Shown here in pieces: positions 43,108 to 51,879 of a DNA stretch of 64,000 bases. The notes beneath the pieces were generated by a model that worked only from the letters and a program-made list of their open reading frames with translations, was not told the origin of the DNA and did no database searches. The stretch's first letter is position 1. Each line of letters opens with the position of its first letter. Both the position numbers and the translations under genes were made by a program. The DNA is from Euglena gracilis. Taxonomy: Eukaryota > Euglenida > Euglenophyceae > Euglenales. The DNA is taken from contig CP154956.1 of the NCBI GenBank assembly GCA_039621445.1, positions 87,364,482-87,428,481 on the forward strand. Reading direction: 5' to 3'.

Positions 43108-43905
43108 GCCGAACCCGGACTGATATTTGTTCGTTTCCAGTGGTCTGTGTGGTGTGTGCTTGATGTTGTTGTTGATGCTGCTGCTGCTGCTGCTGCTGCT
43201 GATGATGACGACGACGACGATGACGATGACGATGATGAATACTTTTTTTGCCCTCTGCAAAGGTGGGTTCCGACAAAACCCCACAAATCCTGACAACACT
43301 GCAAAATCCCGACAAATCCTGACGACACCACAAAAAAAATGCCATGTGTCTGGAGGTGCTTGATTGCCACCTCTGGCCCTATCCAATCCTTGGATGTCCC
43401 CCTTTTTGGGAATGCGACTAGTAATGCAATCATTGTATAAAAATATAAACATAATGTAACAACATATGATACAATAATATGTAATTGTATATCCGGTATA
43501 TATGTATGTATTTGTGTGATGTGTATTAATATTAGTAATTATTATAGTAATATGAGTATATACCGAGCCCCCCAATACCAAGGGTAAAGTGTCTTTCCCA
43601 GAAAATTATCCTCCCTTTTGTACACACCCTTGTCCTCATAGGCAGCTGTTTTCCCCACCCTAGTCCCCACTACCCTGTCTCTTAGCGATTTTTTTCGAGC
43701 TTCTCATTTTTTCTTTTAAAAGCACATTTCCAGGTTGAAAATTTTACAGACGTTGTTTTCAAACTTCTGACCACAAAACAAAAAACCTATTTTTTTTATT
43801 CTTGTGTCCACCGGGGGTCGCAAAACATCAGTGTTTTCCCCTCTGAACCAGGTCCCTGAGAAGTGTCTCCTGCCGGGTCCCAGCAAATGTGGAATCCTAA
43901 GTTTT
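43108..43905. other. 3' flank of GNAT with simple repeats
   Basis: Holds (CTG)n at 43179-43202, a GACGACGATGACGATG run to about 43238, and A/T-rich DNA at 43438-43565. The left flank of the first palindromic array (GGTCCCAGCAAATGTGGAAT) lies at 43876-43895. No gene seen. Confidence 0.5.
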
Positions 43906-44107
43906 GGTTACCTAGCCTCCGAGGAGCCTCCGCGGAGCCTGGTTACCTTAGGCTCCGAGGAGGCTCCGCGGAGCCTGGTTACCTTGGAGCCTCCGCGGAG
44001 CCTGGTTACCTTAGCCTCCGCGGAGCCTGGTTACCTTGGAGGCTCCGCGGAGCCTGGTTACCTTGGAGCCTCCGCGGAGCCTCCGCGGAGGCTCCTCGGA
44101 GGTAACC
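43906..44107. repeat. Array of GGCTCCGCGGAGCC palindromic units, copy 1
   Basis: Begins GGTTACC and ends GGTAACC. Between them are about seven units of CTCCGCGGAGCC-TGGTTACCTT, each containing a perfect palindrome around CCGCGG, mixed with GAGGAGCCTC variants. The flanks (GTCCCAGCAAATGTGGAATC on the left, GTACACAGGCCATGT on the right) recur beside the array at 61549-61750. Confidence 0.9.
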
Positions 44108-44119
44108 ACTGTTGTACAC

Positions 44120-44895
44120 AGGCCATGTCTGGTATCGCACCGCTTTACCGTTTACCCGTTTACTGTATACGCCATGTCAAACTTGTTGAAAACCAAAAAT
44201 CTATTTGCAACAAAAATGCCATGTCCTCCTAATTTTTATTTTTACCATTTAACCGTTTGCCATTTACGCCATGTCCGCCAAACCAGGGCAGTCTTTAAGG
44301 GACAGGAAAGTTTTTTTTTAATTTTCTTAAGCACCGCCCCTCTTTCGGCCAAAGGGCCGACCAAGGGCAGGACTGGGACTTGAACGGGGTCCAAAATTAA
44401 AAAGTCCAAAAAAACACACTTTTTGATGATTTGGGTGGATTGGTCGATGGTCACAGGATGCCAATAATCAGTTTTTCCCCCTGATATCGACCTGTTGTCG
44501 CCGAAGAATGCCAAATTTCTTTGCCCATTTTTCCTGTATTTTTTATTGAGTGTGGGACGGCAGAATTTTGTTTTTTTTATTTCCTTAAGGACCGCCCTGC
44601 GCCAAACTTGTTGAAAACTATTTATCCATTTGCCTCCTTATTTTGCATTTAGCGTTTACCCGTTCGCTATATAATGCCATGTCTGCCAATCTTGTTGAAA
44701 ACCATTCATCCATTTGCCACAAAAACGCCATGTCCGCCTGATTTTGCTTTTACCGTTTACCCATTTGCTGTTTTCGCCATGTCCACCAAACTTGTTGAAA
44801 CCAAAAATCCATTTGCAACAAAAACGCCATGTCCGCCTTATTTGCTTTTACCGTTTACCCGTTTGCTATTTACGCCATGTCCGCCAAACTTTGTC
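44120..44895. repeat. ~108 bp minisatellite, about five units
   Basis: Units contain GCCATGTCCGCC, AAACTTGTTGAAAACC, ATCCATTTGCAACAAAAACG and TTTTACCGTTTACCCGTTTG. One unit is split by the element at 44284-44599. Confidence 0.85.
44284..44599. mobile_element. hAT-like MITE, CAGGGC...GCCCTG family
   Basis: Ends CAGGGCAGTCTTTAAGG and CCTTAAGGACCGCCCTG. Flanked by the exact 8 bp repeat CGCCAAAC (44276-44283 and 44600-44607), and the interrupted minisatellite unit becomes intact when the insert and one repeat are set aside. 316 bp, non-coding. Confidence 0.92.
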
Positions 44896-44980
44896 CACAC
44901 AAAGGGATTTTGTTATTGGGGAGTGACGAGGGGGAGGGGGGTGGGGGGTAGGGGGAGGGGGGAAGGGGGGGGGGGAGGGG

Positions 44981-44983
<3 letters not shown>

Positions 44984-45064
<81 letters not shown>
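44984..45064. repeat. G47 followed directly by C34
   Basis: Uninterrupted run of 47 G (44984-45030) passing straight into 34 C (45031-45064), preceded by about 55 bp of G-rich sequence with A/T interruptions. A perfect hairpin and potential quadruplex block. Length may be affected by assembly. Confidence 0.95.
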
Positions 45065-45066
<2 letters not shown>

Positions 45067-45855
45067 GCACAGCCAAATGGACCACTTTGGGTTTCACCTG
45101 GCCTTTATTTGCAACATCACATCCATGCTGACGTGCAGTTTGTCTACCACCTCCCCCCCACGTGACTGTTCGTTCACCTGGTTGAAGATTCTTTAGTCCA
45201 ATTCAGGATTAAAAGTTGCGGCAAATCCCAATGGGATCACAATCTCAGGCGCAATTCTGGCGTCTGGATAATTCAGGTAAAATCCTGGCTGAATAAATTC
45301 ATTTTCCGTTTCGTTTACGCTCTATGTTGCCTCCCGAAGTCTGTTAATTTTTTGTTACACCTGTGAGTCTGTGAATTAGTCCGTGAGTTAGTCCGTGAAT
45401 TATTTTCCCCTCTGTGCAAATGGGCAGCAAACGGACAGGGACTTTGAGTGATAACATACAGTTTAAAACAAAACCGAAAATGGATTTATTCTGCCAGAAT
45501 TACACCAAAATTATCCAGAGGGCAGAATTGAACGTAAAATTGTCATCCCGCTGGGAACATACAACTGGGAATGGGAATTTATTTTATTGTTTTTTTCTGT
45601 GTTATAAAAAGAAATTTTCTTCAATGTCAAACACGGCGACTGCGCCCAGTGGCAGCTTCCGAACCTGTCAGAACGTGAAATTTTTTTGCATCCTCTATGC
45701 AAATGGGCAGAAAATGGACAGATTCTGACAGGTTTGGAAGAGCATGATCTGCCACTGAGTGCAGTCGCCATGTTTGACATTGAATAACGTTTCTCTTTAT
45801 AACACAAAAAAAACAAAATTCCCGTTACTACCATGTTCACAACATGCCCTGGCAA
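45065..45855. other. No gene recognised; inverted repeat inside
   Basis: 45535-45660 and 45705-45840 are imperfect inverted copies: ATGTCAAACACGGCGACTGC against GCAGTCGCCATGTTTGACAT, plus GGAACATACAACTGGGAATGGG against its inverse. This makes a ~300 bp foldback. No gene seen. Confidence 0.5.
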
Positions 45856-45859
45856 AACT

Positions 45860-46203
45860 GGTTACCTTAGCCTCCGAGGAGGCTCCGCGGAGCCTCCTCG
45901 GAGCCTGGTTACCTTGAGCCTCCGCGGAGCCCGGTTACCTTAGGCTCCGAGGAGGCTCCGCGGAGCCTGGTTACCTTGGAGGCTCCGCGGAGCCTGGTTA
46001 CCTTGGAGCCTCCGCGGAGCCTGGTTACCTTAGCCTCCGCGGAGCCTGGTTACCTTAGGCTCCGAGGAGCCTCCGCGGAGCCTCCTCGGAGCCTGGTTAC
46101 CTTAGGCTCCGAGGAGCCTCCGCGGAGCCTGGTTACCTTGAGGCTCCGAGGAGCCTCCGCGGAGGCTCCGCGGAGGCTCCGCGGAGCCTCCTCGAAGGTA
46201 ACC
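45860..46203. repeat. Array of GGCTCCGCGGAGCC palindromic units, copy 2
   Basis: Begins GGTTACCTTAG and ends GAAGGTAACC, with about twelve palindromic modules. The flanks match those of copy 1 in inverted orientation (AAAAGTTGGGATTCCAC on the right), so the whole element, not only its core, is repeated. Confidence 0.9.
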
Positions 46204-46429
46204 AAAAAGTTGGGATTCCACTTTTGCGGTAGACCCTCTCCTGCCCCCATTCTCACTGTCCTCAGAGACGGACCTGTCCTCAAAGGGGCCTGTCTCCTGC
46301 CTCTGTACTCGCCCTGGACCCAGTTTCCTGGAGGGAGTAGGTAATTATGCAGTGCAATACGTCAAAATTAGAATAAACAATAAAGTTAATAAAGTTAAAT
46401 AAGAGTAAAGTAAAATAAAGGATTTTTTT

Positions 46430-46819
46430 TTGCAGTCATTTGTTTATTTGATGGCGCCCCAAACATATGGCCCAACGTCTGCCTTGGACTGCGTATTTAT
46501 GGAGCTGGTGTTGACAGGGCTGAATGGAAGTGGACAAATGCCGCCACTCTGTGACTCGAAAGTCTCGGCGAGAGTTCCATTCAGCCCCGCTGTGGACCCC
46601 ATGACTGCGGGGCAGCCAGCGTCCGGCCAGTGCCAGGGCCGGCGTCGCTGTTCGGAGGCGTGCCCCTCGCGGCCAGTTTGCTTGTGTGGCAAGTGGACTC
46701 CGGCCCCTTCTCTCCCCCATCAACCAGGCCTGAGGGCCCTTTTTCCCACAGCCCCGCTTAGCGATTATGCCCTGGTCAGTGCTTGGCGGCCGGCGACGTG
46801 CTGGTCAACTGTTGAGTAA
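46430..46819 (+). CDS. Weak ORF, unknown protein
   Basis: Open frame reading MAPQTYGPTSALDCVFMELV then LTGLNGSGQMPPL and ending WSTVE-stop. GC-rich and protein-like at the start. The minus strand is also open over most of it. No family and no splice sites support it strongly. Confidence 0.2.
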   Translation: MQSFVYLMAPQTYGPTSALDCVFMELVLTGLNGSGQMPPLCDSKVSARVPFSPAVDPMTAGQPASGQCQGRRRCSEACPSRPVCLCGKWTPAPSLPHQPGLRALFPTAPLSDYALVSAWRPATCWSTVE

Positions 46820-47248
46820 AATGCCCCCCAAAATGTGTTCAAAACAGTTCAGAAGTTACGTAAAAATGCGCATTTCTGGAGCGTTTTTGAGTCTAAAAAA
46901 AACCTCGTTGAAATCCCCGCCTCAATAAAAGAATACATAAGGATAAGAACAATTAACACGAGGGAAAGAAACGTTTGGAAACTGATGGCATGGGATGCCA
47001 CGCGTGCCGTCTGGCTCTTGTCGTGCCTTTCTGTTGCCGGAGGGAAAGCCTGCAATGCGGTTGTCTGGTTGTTGGGGACTGGGCATTTGTGTATTTGTGG
47101 AGGGGTCCCGGGATAATAACATACAAATTTGATGGGGAACGTGTCTGGTTCGGGTCCCGTCCCAACCTTGTCCCATCCCCATGCCAACCCAACTGGGGGA
47201 TCTCCACCACACAGTGGCCTTCAAAACGCCTTGCCTCGCTCCTTGCAG

Positions 47249-49083
47249 GGAGGCCCCCCTGCACCCATGCCGTCAGTGTGCGCTGCAGCGCCTGGCGGGT
47301 CCGTCGTGCCGGTGGAGTGGGTGGAGTGGCGGGACCAGGGGGTTTTTTTTTAGTCTTGGACCCCCAGAGGGGGGGGGGGGAGGGGGGGTGGGTCCCGCCA
47401 AGCCCCCCCCCCCGGGGGGGAATATACCTTTCGGTGTCAATTTTTTTGAAAGGGGTGCTATTTTTAGCATTTTTCGCGATTTTTGGCCATTTTCAGGGAA
47501 AATGAGTGTCCCCCGGGACCCCCGCCCCCCCCAGGGGAGGGGGTGGGTGGGGGGACCCCCTCCCCCCCCCAGTCTTTAAAAACCCCTGGGCGGGACGAGC
47601 CATACCACGAGACGCTGTTCGAGGTCCACGACGGGCTGCGGCTGGCAGCCCGTGTGTATGCAGCGCGGTACGACCCCGGGGCTGCCAACGGTCACCAGAT
47701 GTGGGGTTGCTTCCGCTGCTTTCAACGAGCCTGGCGCATGCAGCTCGCGAGTTTGTCAAGGATTCAATTTTTGACGGAACATGTCTCCCAAGGGGCACTC
47801 GTGTTGCTCATAGCGTCATGCACGCCGTGTTGTGCATTGACTACAAATGGTATCACGTTATTCCAGCTTTTTTTTTGCAATCAACGTAAATTTATGACTG
47901 CTTGAAGTGCACCCATTTTCAACCAGATTTTGATTTTACCTTACAATCGGATTTTTGTCCGATTAAGGCACCGCCCTGCAAGGGGGGGGGCTGATATTTT
48001 TGTGGGGAAATTCGAGTGGGGGCTTATTTGGTGTGGTTGTTATTTGGGGGGCTTTTAATTTGGGGGGGGGGGGCTGAATCCTTTCCCCCAACCTCAACAG
48101 TCGTCTGGTATTTCAAGGTCTGGGTGGTGCGAAGCAAGCCCGGTGGCAACCCTCTTCCACCGCCACGCGCATGACACCGCCTACGTCTGCCTGTCGGCGG
48201 CAGCCGACGACGAGGCGGACGCCGAGGTGTGGAACGAGGAGCTGCAGGAAGTGCTCAGCGAGGGTTCGAAACATGGTTCTCTGCAGCGTATGGCTTCTAA
48301 AAGGGCAAAACGATGCAAACCATATTTTGAATCCCCAAATGAAATAGAAGTTTTGTTTAACAAGGCATTGTTGGTAACAAAGTTCAGAAGCGTGCATGGG
48401 GGAGACAGGTGGGTGGGCGTTGCTGTGTTGCCAAGTGTGTGGCATGGAGCGTATGAACACCATGCACCATGCAGAGAGACATGTCTCAGAGCCAAAATAT
48501 GTGCTGCTGTCCCCCAAGCGGGTCTGACGGGGGGGAGTGCAGTTTCAGGTTTTCTGTCTGGACTGGGGTTCACACACGTCTGACCTCCAAAAGACATCTG
48601 CTCAGGGCAACCCCAGGGTTTGGAGTCGGGAAGGTTTAGCGTCGAGGTGTGCAACCCCTTTCCCAATGCTTACAGCCGCCCGCACTCCTCCCCGCCGTGT
48701 ACCACTCCACTGGCTTGCTGTTCTGCAACTGCCGCACAGGGGTATTTTCAAGGCGTAATTTTTCGTTTTTAAAGCACCTTAAAAATGTAAATTATAAATG
48801 TTTATATTTTTATAAATTATAGTGACATTATAAATTATTTATGTTTATTAAATTATAAAATTATTATGAAATTATGAAATTATTAAAAAAAACCCACTGC
48901 TGCCACACCACCGCCCACCACGGCAATTATATCCACCGCGTGACGTACGCCCCCAGCAACCCCCGGCCGCTGGAGTTCGTCGGCATCGAGGTGCACGCCC
49001 CGGATAAAACGTCGCCGGTTCCGCCCGTGCCCCCGCTCGCTCGCCACCAGGCACCTTGGGTGGCTCGGTGGCAAATGGATTAA
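47249..49083 (+). CDS. Multi-exon gene of unknown function with MITE-derived first intron
   Basis: Exon 1 (47249-47341, acceptor CTTGCAG) reads PMPSVCAAAPGGSVVPVEWV then EWRDQG. Exon 2 (47600 to ~47690) reads PYHETLFEVHDGLRLAARVY then AARYDPGAANG before GTCACC; the HDGLRLAARVY part resembles the start of alpha/beta hydrolases, but this is weak. Exon 3 (48101-48263, acceptor CAACAG, donor GTTCGA) holds HRHAHDTAYVCLSAAADDEA and EVWNEELQEVLSEG. A second frame at its start (VWYFKVWVVRSKPGGN) also looks coding, so a frameshift near 48140 is possible. Exon 4 (48676-48741) reads PPALLPAVYHSTGLLFCNC. A last exon (~48900-49083) has HHGNYIHRVTYAPSNPRPLE and FVGIEVHAPDKTSP and ends at TAA. That these form one gene is inferred from strand and order. 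Confidence 0.45.
47336..47588. mobile_element. hAT-like MITE, CAGGGGTTTTTT family, copy 2, inside coding sequence
   Basis: Ends CAGGGGGTTTTTTTTTTAG and AAAAACCCCTG. Flanked by the exact 8 bp repeat GGCGGGAC (47328-47335 and 47589-47596). Core shares GGGGTGCTATTTTTAGCATT with 38677-38949. Set aside with one repeat, the flanking frame joins as ...VEWRD|EPYHETL.... An intron from GT at 47342 to AG at 47599 would remove it in frame. Confidence 0.88.
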
Positions 49084-49486
49084 AGTCCTGCTTTGGCCAC
49101 GAGGACTACAGTTTCTCTACAGCGTTTTTTTTTTTGAAGAAAACATTTGAGGCAGGCAAACAGTTTGGATGGCGGCGGGGCGCGAAGTTATTTTGGGGTG
49201 ATTTTGGGGATTCTCACGTTTGAGAAGAGGTGTCTGCCAGTGATCACCCAGCAGCTTTGTCCCTTGGCCGTGGACCTCTCAGTTCCCATTTAAGACCAAG
49301 AGATTATGCCTGCAAGAGAGTCGTGCGTGCCATCCGAAAATGCCTCCAAAGGTGCTTGTCACATTTCTCTGTCCACTGACATAATTTTACAGAGATTCAT
49401 GATTTTCATTTCCGTCTTCATTTAATTTCAGTTTTTAGTTCACATGTTTCTCTGTTACTTTTTGTATTCTCTATCTCTATCTTGTA

Positions 49487-50239
49487 CCTCCCCCCCCCAA
49501 GCCCAATGAACACCCTTGCCCAATGAACAGGGGGTGTTCGGACCGTCTAGATTGTCACCATACACTTTTTTTGCGTCGGCAAGGAAATATTCCTTTGTTG
49601 CTGTTGTGAGGATGCCAGTGATTCTGATTCAGGTCACGGTACGGCTTCCGCATTTGTGGGGGGTTGACACCCCCCACCCCCTGCATGGTGGGTGGGGGGG
49701 GTCGACCCCCCCACCACCTCTTCCCGCATTTTCGGGAGCACCAATTTTTTGGACCCGAAAACAAAATTTCCGGCGCCTTCGGCGCCGGGTGGTTTTTTTT
49801 TTGACCCATTTTGGGACCCATATAGGGGGTCCCCCCAAAAACCACCCAAACCCCAATTTTTTCACACCTTCCAAATATTCAACGTTTTCTCAAAATTTTG
49901 ATTTTGAGAGTTTTTTGAAGCAAAAAATGCCATTGAAAGTCCAAAAAATTTCAAAGAGAAGAAATGTCAGTAAAATTTGATTCTGCCAAAGAAAGAAATT
50001 TTTTTCTGGCCAACATCCCCGTTTTCCCAATATCGGTGAAAATGCTGTGGTGGGTGGGGGGGGGTCGACCCCCCCCCCACCGGGCCTTCCCGTTCTGCCC
50101 TGGCGTGCACTGTTTATGCACGTTTCAAGGCTACACTGAGAAGGTGACAGGATTAGTGAACACCCATGTCCAATGAACGCCCCCCGTTCGGACCGTCTAG
50201 ATTGTCACTTTAGTGTTCATTGGGCTTGGGGGGGGGAGG
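49487..50239. mobile_element. C-tract inverted-repeat element, CCAATGAACA type
   Basis: Left TA then CCTCCCCCCCCCAAGCCCAA TGAACA; right TGTTCATTGGGCTTGGGGGG GGGAGG then TA. 753 bp. GTTCGGACCGTCTAGATTGT occurs once near each end in the same orientation. The interior has GGCGCCTTCGGCGCC and GGGGTCGACCCC palindromes. Non-coding. Confidence 0.8.
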
Positions 50240-50310
50240 TACATCTCTATCTATGTATTATCTATCTCTGTGTATAATTTTTTTCATGTTTCTTTCCTCA
50301 ATCGGACAGA

Positions 50311-51874
50311 CAGTCGGACAGGTGTGGTAGTGGACCCGGCTGCTCCACCCAAGAAACAGTCGTCCACCCCCCAATCAGAGGCCCCGCCCCCGCCTTTGAA
50401 GTCCCTGGATTGTTCCGGACAGGCTGCCTTCCTCAAGTCCACCCCAGCCCAGGAGCAGGCTCCATGGAAAGCTAGGAAACCCTATGAGTGGTGGTTGTTG
50501 TGGTGGTCGACCCCCCTCACCACCCCTTCCCGTTATTTCCGGGGGCCATTTTTCCTTTGGCGCATTGGGGTTCCGACCCCACCTCGGGGGGGGGGGGTCG
50601 ACCCCCCCCCCTCCCTCCCCCAGGCGGCCTTGGGGAGGGCTTGCTTTTCACGCTGTCGGGCAGGGGGGAATACGAAAGTTGTATATTTGCATTTTTTTGA
50701 AGAACAAGCCGAAACCTTGAATTTTTTGTGCAGGAACGGTGGGGGGATTTTTTTTGCCTACGCCAAGGACCGCCCTGACACCAATGCTCGGAGACAGTTT
50801 TCGGGGAAAATGACAGCGTTGTCTGTTGTGTGTTGTTGTTTTCCCGTGTTGTTTGCATTCCCGTCCATTCGTGAGGTGCCGTGTTGCATTCCCACCGCCT
50901 GCTGGAGAGGGGGAGACTCGAGGAACTGCCTGTTGCCGAGGCTGGCGGTTGAGCCTTCCAGGCGGCCAGAGCTCCGCATCCTGCTGGACCGCCGAGAGCG
51001 AAGGGCTTGGCGGTGGCTTTGGTCACCGAGGAGGGACCAGGCACGTTCACTGGACTAACTAAGGCCAGGCCACCTTGGATGTGGATATTGATCAGAGATT
51101 TTTTAAGTTTTGTGACCCGGGGGGGGGGGGGGGGGGGCAGGGTTTGATATAAGGAGGGCGTACATGGTTTAGGTGGGGGGGTGTCCCCCCACACCCCCCC
51201 CACCCCTCCTGGCCCGCAGGGGGGTCCGGTCCCCCCCCCCCCACCTGCCAGGGGGGTCCGGACCGACCCTGGGGGGACCCGGGACCCCCCCCAAAAAAGG
51301 GTCAACTTTTTCCTCTGGCGCTTTGCGCCGAAAAATTTTTTTGCATTTTTGGCAAATTTTTTTCCAAAAAGTGTCCAAAATCGAACTTTTGGTCGTTTGG
51401 GGGGGTCAAAATTTTCGGCCCGGCGCTTTGCGCCGGGCAGAAATTTGGTCACCCAGACCGCGCCACTGTTTAGGTGGGGGGTGTCCCCCCCCACCCCCCC
51501 CCCCCCCGGCCCGCAAGGAGGGTCCGGACCACACCCCCCCCCCCACCTGTCCTTATGTCAAACCCTGTTGGGGGGTCACCGACCTCCGGGGGTGGTGGAG
51601 TTTTCATCTAGTTTCGGCACGAGGCACGTTTTTTTTTCTGGAGGGGGTACCCCCCCACGTCCTGTATAGCCCCGACCCCCCCCCATTTCCCCAATCCATC
51701 ATCCCGCATCCTGTTGGATCCAACATGGCCCAGGCCAATGAGTTAATGGGGGGGGGTCCCGTGCCTGCTATCGGTGGTGACGCTCATCCAACCCCTGACG
51801 ATCGGGCCGAACGCACTGGAAGTGAGCGGGGACCAAGCCCAGTAGTCCCGGAAGATTATCGCCAGCCACTGTAG
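50311..51874 (+). CDS. Proline-rich, probably disordered protein, partial gene model
   Basis: Exon (50311-50485) reads VVVDPAAPPKKQSSTPQSEA then PPPPLKSLDCSGQAAFLKS. A second exon (50962 to ~51070, acceptor CCTTCCAG) reads KGLAVALVTEEGPGTFTGLT. A terminal exon (~51725-51874) reads ANELMGGGPVPAIGGDAHPT then PDDRAERTGSERGPSPVVP and ends at TAG. The composition (Pro, Ser, Ala, charged) suggests low-complexity linker protein. No domain recognised. Connection of the three exons is inferred. The 51111-51579 element lies in the last intron. Confidence 0.4.
51111..51579. mobile_element. Inverted-repeat element with GGCGCTTTGCGCC hairpins
   Basis: Outer ends GTGACC...GGTCAC. Inner arms CAGGGTTTGATATAAGGA and TCCTTATGTCAAACCCTG, followed by paired TAGGTGGGGGG/GTGTCCCCCC blocks. 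The interior has CTGGCGCTTTGCGCCG and GGCCCGGCGCTTTGCGCCGG. Related in reverse complement to 26420-26789. No clean target duplication because the left side is a G run. Confidence 0.7.
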
Positions 51875-51879
51875 GCAGA

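Noticed and set aside
42911-43433. Ser/Gln/His-rich minus-strand ORFs
   Set aside because: Arise from the CTG/GAT repeat just after the GNAT stop codon.
44120-44895. CRISPR-like array
   Set aside because: Units are contiguous and diverged over their whole length, without unique spacers; eukaryotic minisatellite.
44870-45097. Pro/Gly-rich ORFs over the G/C block
   Set aside because: Homopolymer translation.
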